Of a stretch of 64,000 bases of DNA, positions 1 to 9,513 are shown one piece after another. The stretch lies in assembly GCF_013373865.1 (NCBI RefSeq), contig NC_050473.1, forward strand, positions 2,170,001 through 2,234,000. Direction: 5' to 3'. Origin of the DNA: Monomorium pharaonis (Eukaryota; Arthropoda; Insecta; Hymenoptera; Formicidae). Below the pieces are notes generated by a model. That model had not been told where the DNA came from and made no database searches. It worked only from the letters and a program-made list of their open reading frames with translations. The position numbers and the translations under genes are program-made. Numbering within the stretch: position 1 is the stretch's first letter; each line of letters opens with the position of its first letter.

Positions 1-1369
1 CGCTAAATCGTGAATAATTTGCTATCTATTCATATCCCGTGTGTCATAGTGCTAAGAAAGTCAATTTATTATGGCATCTTGTATAAGTGACGTGTTCTAA
101 CAATAACATTCTGCTCCATCGAGAAATTTTCTACATATAACACAGGCTTTACTAATTTATATGTAAAATATAATTGAAAAAGTTTTTGTTGCTACAAAAA
201 AAAAGATTAATTTGGTTAGATTTTTAAATCAAGTTTTATCGCAAAAGCGATTTAACTGTGTCAGCGGTTTATTTAGTTTACAACGTGAGTAAACGATTCG
301 TTTAGACGAAGAAGTTTATCGAATATTTGGAGCGGAATATTTAGAAATGATATTTTTATGCGAAAACGTACTCGTCGGATAAAAGTTGGCTGACGAAGGA
401 AGAAGGCACTATAAAAGATAACGCAGTGATCGAGTAACTGACTAACTAATTAACCAACCAACTCCCTGGCGGCGAACTATCCGATTAATACGTAGAAACT
501 CGGATAAACTTTGTTACTGCGTGCAAGTTCCATAACAGCTGCGTTTATCAGCGAACTTGCAGACAAGCAGCGGTTTACATTCGTCTATTCCCTCAGCTAA
601 GTATAAAATCCTAATTTATTCCGCTCAACAACGCGCGAGTAAGTTCAGTTCGTGCTAGGAGAACATAAACCAGTAACAGTAGTGGTCAGCATGTATTTGC
701 ATCGGATATGTTTCGCCATTAATTGTGAACTATAAGTATATTGATGTTCTTCGAATTAATTTTATTCCTCAACTTTAGAAATTAGTGCTGATACTTATGT
801 AATTACAATTGACCTCAGATACTTATTGTGTATAGAAAAGAATAAAGTCTGATTAATTTTTATTCAGTAAACAATTAATAAACATGAAAAACTGAAAGCC
901 TAGCAAAGTATTTTGCTTTTCAAGTTGCAAAGGATATGAAAGAAATCGAAATAGTAAAGAATAAAATGACGATAATTAAATTCTGCCAATGAATTAACGT
1001 AAATGTGATTGTAATATATTTAAGTTACGCTACAAAGTAAGGGCGGAGCTAATCGTGACAACGCAAACAAATCATAATTTACGTACTTCGTAAAGACTTT
1101 GACTTGAGAACGTCTGACTGTTTCTAGGCGCCACGTCTCATTGCAGTTTCTTGTATCCGTGAATAGAAGTAAAAGACGCGTGCCGCGACGCGTCGGCGAA
1201 CAATTTACGGCATTTTCGAGGTCGCGTGATGAAACCGAATGGTGGACAGAATACAAGGGTATCATCATTCCCGCGAGGCTCGAGATGAAAGGAAGCGTGC
1301 TGCCGGGGAGGTAGCCGGAAAAATAAAATGATGACGTATGACGAAGCGCACCAGACGCGTGCCTATTAA
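1..1369. other. Non-coding stretch, no gene seen
   Basis: Mixed AT-rich sequence followed by a CpG-rich part from about 1040. No reading frame with protein-like composition was found; the short open frame on the minus strand near 1020-1268 looks like chance. TATA-like strings occur at 410-417 and 602-608, but neither has an initiator at the expected spacing. Confidence 0.5.
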
Positions 1370-1707
1370 TACACGGAGAGAATTTTCTCTTAAAAATTAC
1401 CCTGAAAATCGTGGTAATTGTGAGACAACGTAAACCTTGGAAAATTTTACCATACTTTTAATAAAATTTACAAAAATTTAGTAAAGTTTAGTAAAATTTT
1501 AAGAAAATTTGGCTAAGTTTTAGTAAATTTTGTTAAAAGTATAGTAAAATTTACTAAAACTTAGCCAAATTTTCTTAAAATTTTACTAAACTTTACTAAA
1601 TTTTTGTAAATTTTATTAAAAGTATGGTAAAATTTTCCAAGGTTTACGTTGTCTCACAATTACCACGATTTTCAGGGTAATTTTTAAGAGAAAATTCTCT
1701 CCGTGTA
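1370..1707. mobile_element. TA-flanked foldback MITE with perfect arms
   Basis: The left arm 1370-1530 is the exact reverse complement of 1547-1707, checked in ten-base blocks along the whole length, with a 16-nt loop at 1531-1546. The outermost bases are TA on both sides, so the element proper is 1372-1705, starting CACGGAGAG and ending CTCTCCGTG. A TA duplication and long terminal inverted repeats without coding capacity are typical of non-autonomous Tc1/mariner-type elements. The interior is AT-rich with sub-repeats: the loop region resembles the stretch near 1613-1634. No mismatch between the arms suggests a recent insertion or arm homogenisation. The family assignment is inferred from the TA flanks and the CACGG end only. 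Confidence 0.85.
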
Positions 1708-3534
1708 GAGGCGCCGGTTTGCGATCCTCTTCGCTGGGGTCTTTTTCCTTTCATCGCGCGCTCCCCTTCTCTTATTCAATATAAAATATAATATCGATGA
1801 AATATCGTTTACATCAATATGAAAAGAAAATATTACTTTAATTGTTGCTAAATATGAAGAGATAGTTCTTTATTGGAAAGCTTTCAATAAAAACCCTTTA
1901 GATTTCATTCAATAAAAAATAGTTTTTTAGATAAAATATAAAAAGAATAAATATAGAAGTATTATGTATAAAAATTAATGGTAATACCTACGCTTTTCTC
2001 TCCGAAAAAAATATACTGTCGGTTCGATGCCGCGATAATACATACGTAATCGATATATATGTCGCGATAATGCAAGGAACTGTCAATACTTTCAAAGTAT
2101 CAGGCGGAGAGTGTCGATGCTAAAGTATCGGAGTATCGGGGCGAGACTATTGAGATTGCCTCAATAGTATTGAATATCGTTAGCGATTCAACCTATTGCC
2201 GGTCTCTTGATATCGTCATTTTCGTACTCGAGTAGCGCGCTCCAGGATTCGCCTGGTTCTTATCAGTTAATTATCTCTCACCCGGATGGCGACTAATTAT
2301 AGGCCGGAAACTAAAGCGCGGTCCAAGCTTGACCGGAAGTGTCGTGCTTATTGTTCGAAATTCGTTGCCCCGACGTGGGCTTTTCGGTACCTTTTGGACG
2401 GGGGAGCATACAGAGGGGAAACATACAGAGAAAGAGAGAACGGGATGTCCGATACAGCCGCCGGCTGTGAGCAGACGTGTAAACGCACAGAGCACTCTCC
2501 CGCTTTGCTGGCTATCGGGTTTGATGCGGTCACGTACACAGAGAAGTGGCGCAGATGTTGCGGAATTGTTCATCGATTGTTTTTACCTAGTTCCGCGTTT
2601 TACGGAGCGCCGATATTATTTATCGACCTAACGCGCCCCCTCCACCCCTTCTCCAAATTACGCGCTATTTCGCGTCTCCGTTTTTTTTTTTACTACCGAT
2701 ATTTAGTAACGATTTACAAAGCGCGCAATGAAAGATTCTATTTTGTTGCTTATAATTCGAACGTACATAGAATAATATTCGCTATACAAGTGTGAAAAAA
2801 AGTAACCTGCGAAAGCTAACAATGGAAAATAGAATATTTTTCATTCCAGCTCAGAGTCTGCAAAATATTGGTTGGTGGTATTGTTGTTTCAGCTTCATAG
2901 TTAACATTTTTATATATTTTAATACTAAAAACAAAAAAGAAAACCATAATATAAAAAAAAGAAATAGAATGATTTTTTTAGAATACAAATTTAACAAGAC
3001 ACATATGCAATTTCATATTACACGTTTAATCATATTGCGTTATGTGAGACAAAGAATTTAAATATTTAATGAATTAATATGTAATATTAAAACGTGGTTT
3101 ATTGCATGATAATGCTTACTGATTTTCGATGAAGTTTCCGATTCATATATTCCTTTCCATTATCGAATTAAATAACCTGATTTCTAATTTTTCAACTTAT
3201 GTCGGTGGTATAATAAAAATCAATATACATTTCTACCCGTGTGCCATATATAGAATATCCGCATTACTTTCTGACACATTTTCTAATAAATTATTGATAC
3301 GTGCAAGACATATACATAATTATATGTGTGATCTAATTTTACCATAAAATTGGAATTGTCTTGCTTCGAAAGAACTTTCAATTGAATTATTAACTAATAT
3401 TTCTTTCTCTCTCTCCTTCTCTTTCTCTCTCTCAAAAGTAAGATGAAAATAAAATGAGATTAAACTGAATCATTTTACTTATTTAATGAAATAGTATTTT
3501 TGAATGAGTATTGATGGAACACACTATTTACAGA
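1708..3534. other. Non-coding stretch, no gene seen
   Basis: CpG-rich at 2140-2660 and AT-rich elsewhere. Open frames exist on both strands around 2271-2795 but overlap one another and show no recognisable domain, so I treat them as chance. A pyrimidine tract lies at 3401-3433. Confidence 0.5.
3401..3433. repeat. TC-rich microsatellite
   Basis: An imperfect TTTCTC/CTCTC run about 100 bp upstream of the transposon boundary. Confidence 0.8.
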
Positions 3535-3538
3535 TTAA

Positions 3539-3551
3539 GGGGTTAGACCCC
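3539..3551 (+). repeat. Left terminal inverted repeat
   Basis: GGGGTTAGACCCC, exactly repeated in inverted orientation at the right end. Beyond 13 bp the two ends match only loosely. The repeat is itself a small dyad, GGGGT and ACCCC around TAG, which could fold or bind a dimer. Confidence 0.88.
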
Positions 3552-3879
3552 TTTACAATTTTCAAAAAATCGAAAATTTTTTTTTTGCTTTAAAAAATAG
3601 TTTGAAGCCTCTAAAATAACATGCAAAAGGTCCGAAGTTAAAGTTCGAATTATTTCACGAGATATAGAGTCTACAACGGACTCCTGTACCTGCGCGTCAG
3701 CGCGTAACAATAGACCGAGCGCGCCAGCAATAGAATGAGATCGGCAGATGAAAACAGGCTCAGTGCCCTTGAGGTCCCTATGTGCCTAGAGTCCCCTCCA
3801 CTACTTTCTAACGTATTTTTCGACAGTTTAAATCTCTACAGTCGTTAGTCATACATCGACGACGAAGCACGTGTACGAA

Positions 3880-5613
3880 ATGGATCAGCAAAAAAGAATT
3901 AATCGAAAAGGTTCAAGATCTATATTAGGACGTGCTAGCAGACCTAAAAAACGACCAACTCCGCCAAATCGTCATTCCTTTGGTGAAACGAGTTCTTCCG
4001 CGAAAAAACTAAAACATTCTGACGAGGAAGTACCGATAAGTGCGACGCATGGATATCGAATAATTAGTTTTGTGGCGATATTTTCGAGTTTGAGCGAAAT
4101 GTTGAAATGTAAAACATGTAATGGCAATATAAATTTCTCTGAATCGAATATTTGCGGACTTGGATTTAAATTGGTTGTAAATTGTGACAATTGTGAACCG
4201 CGGTATATAAATTCGTGCCCGCTTATTAAAAACGCGTATGAAATTAATAGACGGATTGTATTTGTTATGAGACTTCTCGGAATTGGTTATGATGGAGTAA
4301 AAAAGTTTTGCGGTCTAATGGACATTTCAAAAATGTTTACCAAAAATGTATATTATGACATTTTAGAAAATATACATATCGCGTCGAAAGCTGTCACCTC
4401 TATATTATTTTCTGAAGCTGCTTGTGAAGAAAAACTGTTAACAGCACAAGCAGAAAATACATCTGAACTGGCAGGATTATATGTTTCTGGTGACGGAACA
4501 TGGAGAAAGCGAGGTTTTTCGTCCTTACAAGGTGTCGTGTCGCTAATTGGTATACATTCTGGCAAAGTTTTAGACATTATCGTAAAATCATTATATTGCA
4601 AGGGTTGCGAATATGGAAAAAAAATTGAGAATACACAGGAATTCGAAACGTGGGAGGAATCACATAAGGATACGTGCTCAATTACTCACGAAGGAAACGC
4701 GGGAAAAATGGAAGTAGACGGAGCGGTAGAAATGTTCGCAAGATCTGAGGAATTACATGGCGTGAAATATACATCATACATCGGCGACGGTGACTGTAAG
4801 ACATATAAAGGAATTGTTGAATCTCGACCTTACGGAGATGATGTCTTGATCAATAAAAAAGAATGTGTCGGTCACGTTCAAAAACGAATGGGTGCACGGC
4901 TCCGTAAAGTAAAGAAAGACACGAAAGGATTAGGAGGAAAAGGGAAATTAACAGCTAAATTGATAGACGAATTGAGCGTGTATTATGGATTGGCTATCAG
5001 GAGACATAAGGATTCAAAAGAAGAAATGAAAACAGCAATATGGGCTACGCTTAAACACAAATGTTCTACCGACAATAATCCGCAGCACGACAACTGTCCT
5101 CCTGGGCCAAATAGTTGGTGCACCTGGCAAGTGGCCAAGGCGAACAATAAACTAACAGAATATGTTCATAAACCAGCTCTACATCAAGATGTCATAAAAG
5201 CAATCACCCCTATCTATGAAGAACTGAGCAGGGATGATTTGCTAGAGCGTTGTGTGGGTGGTTACACTCAAAATAATAACGAAAGCCTTAACGGATTAAT
5301 TTGGTCCTTTGCTCCCAAAAAATTATTCAGTGGCTTAAAAACCGTGGAAATAGCTACAAATATTGCCGCCAGCATATTCAATAAAGGCTATGCAAGCATT
5401 ATTTTAATGATGAACATAATGGACATTACTATCGGTCCGATTACAAATAGCATTTGTGAAACTCTGGACGAGAGACGGATTTCGATCGCCGAGGCGCGAA
5501 TGTTGCAAATGTCTAAAGAAAGCCGAACTGCGCGCAGACAAGAAAGAATGTCCATTCAGGATTCCCTGTGCGAGAAGAAGAATTTATATTACGAAGCAGG
5601 AATGGCAGATTAG
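3880..5613 (+). CDS. Transposase, Mutator-like transposase domain family (PF20700), probably Kolobok-type
   Basis: The protein has 577 residues, starting at the ATG at 3880 (G at -3 and G at +4, a good Kozak context) and ending with TAG at 5611. The N-terminus is basic with a nuclear-localisation-like stretch, RPKKRP at residues 21-26. Two cysteine pairs, C77-x2-C80 and C102-x2-C105, look like a zinc-binding module. The catalytic core shows GDGTW with D205, GDGDC with D303 and D305, CVGH (C329, H332) and the NNNESLNGLIW block with E468, giving a likely D205/D303/E468 triad. A second metal-binding-like patch lies at H393/C395/H403/C406, followed by SWCTW at 412-416. The motif order matches what I remember of the PF20700 family. 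The CxxH between the second D and E is known from Kolobok, Mutator, hAT and P groups. There is no THAP domain, which many Kolobok proteins carry. No frameshift or internal stop. It would cut and reinsert the surrounding element in the nucleus. The family call is firm; the superfamily name is less certain. Confidence 0.92.
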   Translation: MDQQKRINRKGSRSILGRASRPKKRPTPPNRHSFGETSSSAKKLKHSDEEVPISATHGYRIISFVAIFSSLSEMLKCKTCNGNINFSESNICGLGFKLVVNCDNCEPRYINSCPLIKNAYEINRRIVFVMRLLGIGYDGVKKFCGLMDISKMFTKNVYYDILENIHIASKAVTSILFSEAACEEKLLTAQAENTSELAGLYVSGDGTWRKRGFSSLQGVVSLIGIHSGKVLDIIVKSLYCKGCEYGKKIENTQEFETWEESHKDTCSITHEGNAGKMEVDGAVEMFARSEELHGVKYTSYIGDGDCKTYKGIVESRPYGDDVLINKKECVGHVQKRMGARLRKVKKDTKGLGGKGKLTAKLIDELSVYYGLAIRRHKDSKEEMKTAIWATLKHKCSTDNNPQHDNCPPGPNSWCTWQVAKANNKLTEYVHKPALHQDVIKAITPIYEELSRDDLLERCVGGYTQNNNESLNGLIWSFAPKKLFSGLKTVEIATNIAASIFNKGYASIILMMNIMDITIGPITNSICETLDERRISIAEARMLQMSKESRTARRQERMSIQDSLCEKKNLYYEAGMAD

Positions 5614-5615
5614 CG

Positions 5616-5979
5616 GTAAGAATAAAAAATTTTACGATATAATTGAAAAAATGTGTTGTAAAACTTTAAACGCGTTTTTCTCGAAACCATGTTTTTCAAA
5701 ACGGTGTGCAAGGTTTCTCAGAGTGTAATTATCGGATTGACTTGAAATTTGAAACACATTATCTTTATAACAATATCTAAGCATTGACCGACGATTTTTG
5801 TAATATCATTGTTAGTTTAAAAAATATTGACAAAATAATTAACAATTTTTTGGCTAAAATTTGTTCCAAATATTCAAGAATTTTTTGCGAGGTTAATTTT
5901 CAACATATTTAGAAAAAGTTCGGTCAATGCTTCAGAAATACACTATATTATAAGAAAATATTTTTGTTTTTTGTTTCAG
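5616..5979 (+). other. Possible intron in the transposase 3' untranslated region
   Basis: A donor-like GGTAAGAAT begins three bases after the stop codon. A good acceptor, a T-rich tract ending TTTCAG at 5979, lies about 360 bp downstream. If used, the stop codon would sit almost at the exon junction, so nonsense-mediated decay would not be expected. This is inferred from splice-site strength only. Confidence 0.35.
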
Positions 5980-6041
5980 ACAAGCCAAAATGGCGGAATT
6001 AGGTACACCAGTTGACCGCGCAAAAAAAAACACGTTTTAGT

Positions 6042-6047
6042 AATAAA
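6042..6047 (+). promoter_or_regulatory. Candidate polyadenylation signal of the transposon
   Basis: AATAAA about 430 bp after the stop codon and inside the right end of the element. Another AATAAA at 5621-5626 lies within the possible intron, so this later one suits a spliced transcript better. Confidence 0.35.
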
Positions 6048-6203
6048 TTTATAACTCCTATAATTATTAATATTTTTAATTGTAATTTTATATCTTATAT
6101 GTTTATTGTATACTTAGATCATATGCCAAATAGCAACTTCGTAGTTTTTATAGTTCTCCGTTAATCAACGTTCAAAAAACACCTATTTTTTAAGCCCGTC
6201 AAG

Positions 6204-6216
6204 GGGGTCTAACCCC
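6204..6216 (-). repeat. Right terminal inverted repeat
   Basis: Exact reverse complement of 3539-3551, followed directly by TTAA at 6217-6220. Inward of the repeat the right end has one extra C compared with the left end. Confidence 0.88.
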
Positions 6217-6220
6217 TTAA

Positions 6221-9200
6221 GTAAAGCAGGCTAAAAAGGGCGTCGCCTGAATTTTGTCAAAAGCAATCTGTTTAATAATTGCATAATTGTGCATGCTCGC
6301 GAATTTCAGCTTCAGTCCGAGTTTCTGGTCACGAGCGAGCAAGCTGACAAACGTCAGCGATTGTAATTAGTAGTGAAATTACGCGACATAAAATGACCGT
6401 CGTTGTGTTGCTGCCTTTATTAATAAACGCAGAGGCTCTAGACGTTAGATAAATGCTTCGTCCGGCGATATTCAAAGTGATTAATGACAGCTGTCGTGAT
6501 GGTGCTCATGTACGCGATGCAGACCATCGTTTTATCATATTCTGATTAAAAGACTATCATTTCCTCTCGGTTTCCAACATGTAGATAAGACTTCCGATAG
6601 CACGCGAACTATAAGAATAATCAAGCAATTTTTTTCGGAATACAATCCGTAGACGGTTATCAAATGTTGGGTTACTGTAATAAAATTTTGTCCGAAATTT
6701 TACACTTTAGAAATTTACATGACAATTTATCAATGTGTATTCAATCAATAAATTAAATAGGAATAAATTGATTATATTATTTTTAGGCTTATAAGCGCAA
6801 TTATTGATACATTTTTGATGATTTAATGAATAGAATATTTTCTAGATATTTTATCTAAATCTTCGGATACCTTTCTGTGTGGTCGATTTAATTTCGCTTC
6901 TAATTTAATAAGTCACGACGATACTTCTCGGATACTTCTCGGCGCAATAACGTTCATTCTTTTATCATCATGCTGATAGAAGTTTCACTCGTGACTCGCA
7001 AGACGTTTCGAGTGAAGAAAACGGGAAGGAGGAGAGAAGAGAATGGGAGAAAGAGAGCGCGCGGAACGGTGTGCTTTTATTGGCGCGGGTCTCCATAATT
7101 GAACCGACATAAGTACTCTTTTTATATCGTCGTTGCGAAATGATGGAAGAGGATTACGTCGATCCCGCGGGAGGGAAGCCCTGACATCGTGGCAGAGACG
7201 AAGGACAGCATTACGAGAATATACGAGAGTGACAGTGGTATCCGAGAGGACATGGAGTCGACGAGGAAGGATGAGAAACTGGGCGAGACGAACTTCCAGG
7301 TTTCTCTCGTCGACTCGTCTCGAAGTGAGCCGAGTCAGCAGGACGCTCCTGCGACGTTCTTCTCCTTAAACTTCGGCGCCAATATCTTTTCGTCTTCCTT
7401 CTCCTGGCTCTCCGCTTGGCGTCGTAACGCTTCCTGCCACGGACATGCCCGGTTATAGCGAACGACGAATCGTGGAACCGCGGAAAAGTGGTTCTCATGT
7501 CTCGTCGGCCCCCTGCGGACTCGCTGCTTCTCGCCGACTTAAGTGGTCTTATGGAATCCGAAGTACGGTAAGGAGGGGGAGGGAAGGGGATGGGTAAAAG
7601 TTTATTCGGCCCGCGGATCATAAAAGCCAGGCAAAAAGTATTGGAGGATACCGCGCCAGAAAGCAGGATCGACGGCCGTGGCCGCTGAATCGAATCGTCG
7701 TTTGTGAAAGATGGGGCCGACACTAAAAATTCGCCACGGCACGCACTCGGTTTGCCTTCCACCGCGCGGTTTTTCAAAACAAAAGTGAAACACGTTTCTC
7801 CCGAGTGTATCGAGAAAAACTGTACAATTCTTCGCGGTATCTTAATTTATTCAGCACAAGATATTTCGTATTCGAGCGTACGGACGTTTTGAATTCTGCA
7901 TCGGTTTGTTTCCTCAAGTGAATTGAGCTCACTAAAAATTGAATCGTGACAAACACGGCAGTAAAAAACATGTCAGGGAATGTATAAATAATAAAATTAT
8001 GTAAATAATCTTGCGAAACATGCAAAAAGCTTTAATTAAGAAAGTAGCTCCCCCGAAAAAATATATTCTATTTCTATTTCTTATTTTAAAATAATTTTAC
8101 AGTTGTTAAATCTGTAATTATAAAATCAATTCACTTATGTAAAAAAAAAAAATGATGAAAAAGCGCACTATTAAGATAAATTTTCAAGGCTCTTTTTGTT
8201 CCTGAGCAATTTCAATCGCGAAGATTGTTATGTCGCATGGTAATTTCGAGGATAAAGAATGGCGTAAATAACCGCTCGTGGAACATGAGAACCCTTTGCT
8301 AAATCGAAACAAGGCTGGAAAGTAGAAGGTAAAGTCGCGGTCTGCGCCGTGAAGCGCGTCGAGCTGTAGTAATATTTTGTTTAAGGCCGGCCGACGTTCT
8401 CTCGCGCGCGACCAAGCCGCCGACTCTCGGCTTGTCTTTCTCACCGGAAATTAAAACCCTTTTTGTCGCGAAGTCCCGACGAATACGCTGCAGAGATCCG
8501 CTTTTTTCGCGTATTTTTACCTAGACCTCCGGCGCGACCGCCCTCGCTGATGGCCGACAGCTTGGGTTTCACGTCGAATCGCTCGAACGATTGTCGGTGG
8601 CACTAATTAGTGACTGACATTTCCCGTCGCGACGCAACGTTGTTAGTTCGTTCTTTGATTTTCAGAACATTTATGATCCAGGTTCTCGTTACAGTGGTAC
8701 AAAGTGACAAAGAAATCGCGCTCGTAACGAGAATCATTTTGCCAAAGAATAAAAAGCACAAAGTTGTTTTCGTAATAAAAAAAATGTTACCCAATGTGTA
8801 CAGCCGAAATATGAGCAACTACACACGTGTTGTTCAAAATATTTTAGTTAGGACAAGTAATAATTGTCGATTAGTTTCGGCCGATATTTATTATTGAGAT
8901 TGTGTCAAATATTTTTTATTCGCTACTAATCGAAAATAACTTGCTTTTTGATATTTTTCTTGAACAACTATTCTTTCATGCGTTCACTTCATGTGACAAG
9001 AATGCATGTACAAATGCACGATCCTCTTTCGATTGATCGATCAAACCGTTTTTGACGAGTACTGATATATTTTCAAGCTTGCATTGAGAGACACATGTGG
9101 GACGAGAAAGCAGAAAACGACGGCAACGTTTGTCAACATTGATGTACTCTAGTTACTCATAACGTGTTTGGAAAGAAAAGATAGACTAGATTCCATGACA

Positions 9201-9455
9201 GCAAGACACACATTTGAAATTCAATTAGCCGAACTAACGTGAAACTTTTATGTTTCAAATTTCGCGTTTATTCTGATTTAATTCCCAATAGCTGAACTAA
9301 TACGCCACGGATTTGAAAGTGCAACGTATCAAGCCAATAAAATTTTAATACGGGTTAGTTAAAATATCGACCTCCTTGTTACTTATTGTCATTATTTGTT
9401 ATCATATTTGATTTCAGATTTTAACCAGCGTTTGGTACTACATGTATTTAGATTA

Positions 9456-9457
<2 letters not shown>
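6221..9457. other. Non-coding stretch, no gene seen
   Basis: CpG-rich around 7000-7800 and 8380-8640 with several overlapping chance open frames on both strands; AT-rich elsewhere. An 11-bp sequence, GATACTTCTCG, is tandemly duplicated at 6920-6941. No protein domain was recognised. Confidence 0.5.

Positions 9458-9504
<47 letters not shown>
9458..9504. repeat. TA dinucleotide microsatellite
   Basis: An uninterrupted alternating AT/TA run of about 47 bp. Confidence 0.95.

Positions 9505-9513
<9 letters not shown>

Larger units (their letters stand above)
3535..6220 (+). mobile_element. Complete DNA transposon, Kolobok/Mutator-like, TTAA-flanked
   Basis: Both ends carry the same 13-bp sequence GGGGTTAGACCCC in inverted orientation (3539-3551 and 6204-6216). 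Each is immediately bordered by TTAA (3535-3538 and 6217-6220), which reads as the target-site duplication. Between them are one intact 577-codon transposase gene and a 3' untranslated part with a possible intron and a polyadenylation signal. Total length without the TTAA copies is 2678 bp. TTAA duplication is known for Kolobok and piggyBac elements. The protein is not piggyBac-like but resembles the Mutator-like transposase family PF20700, so Kolobok is the better fit. The lack of frame damage means it could be autonomous. A caveat is that TTAA might instead be part of the inverted repeat. Confidence 0.88.

Noticed and set aside
410..649. TATA-like boxes at 410 and 602 and a TCAGT initiator at 645
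   Set aside because: Spacing between the second TATA and the initiator is about 45 bp, outside the usual 30 bp or so, and no gene follows.
2286..2795. 169-codon plus-strand open frame
   Set aside because: Overlaps open frames on the other strand and in another plus frame, has no domain, and its C-terminal part is driven by AT-rich sequence.
7211..7777. 188-codon minus-strand open frame
   Set aside because: Arg/Ser/Pro-rich composition typical of chance frames in CpG-rich DNA; overlapping frames on both strands.
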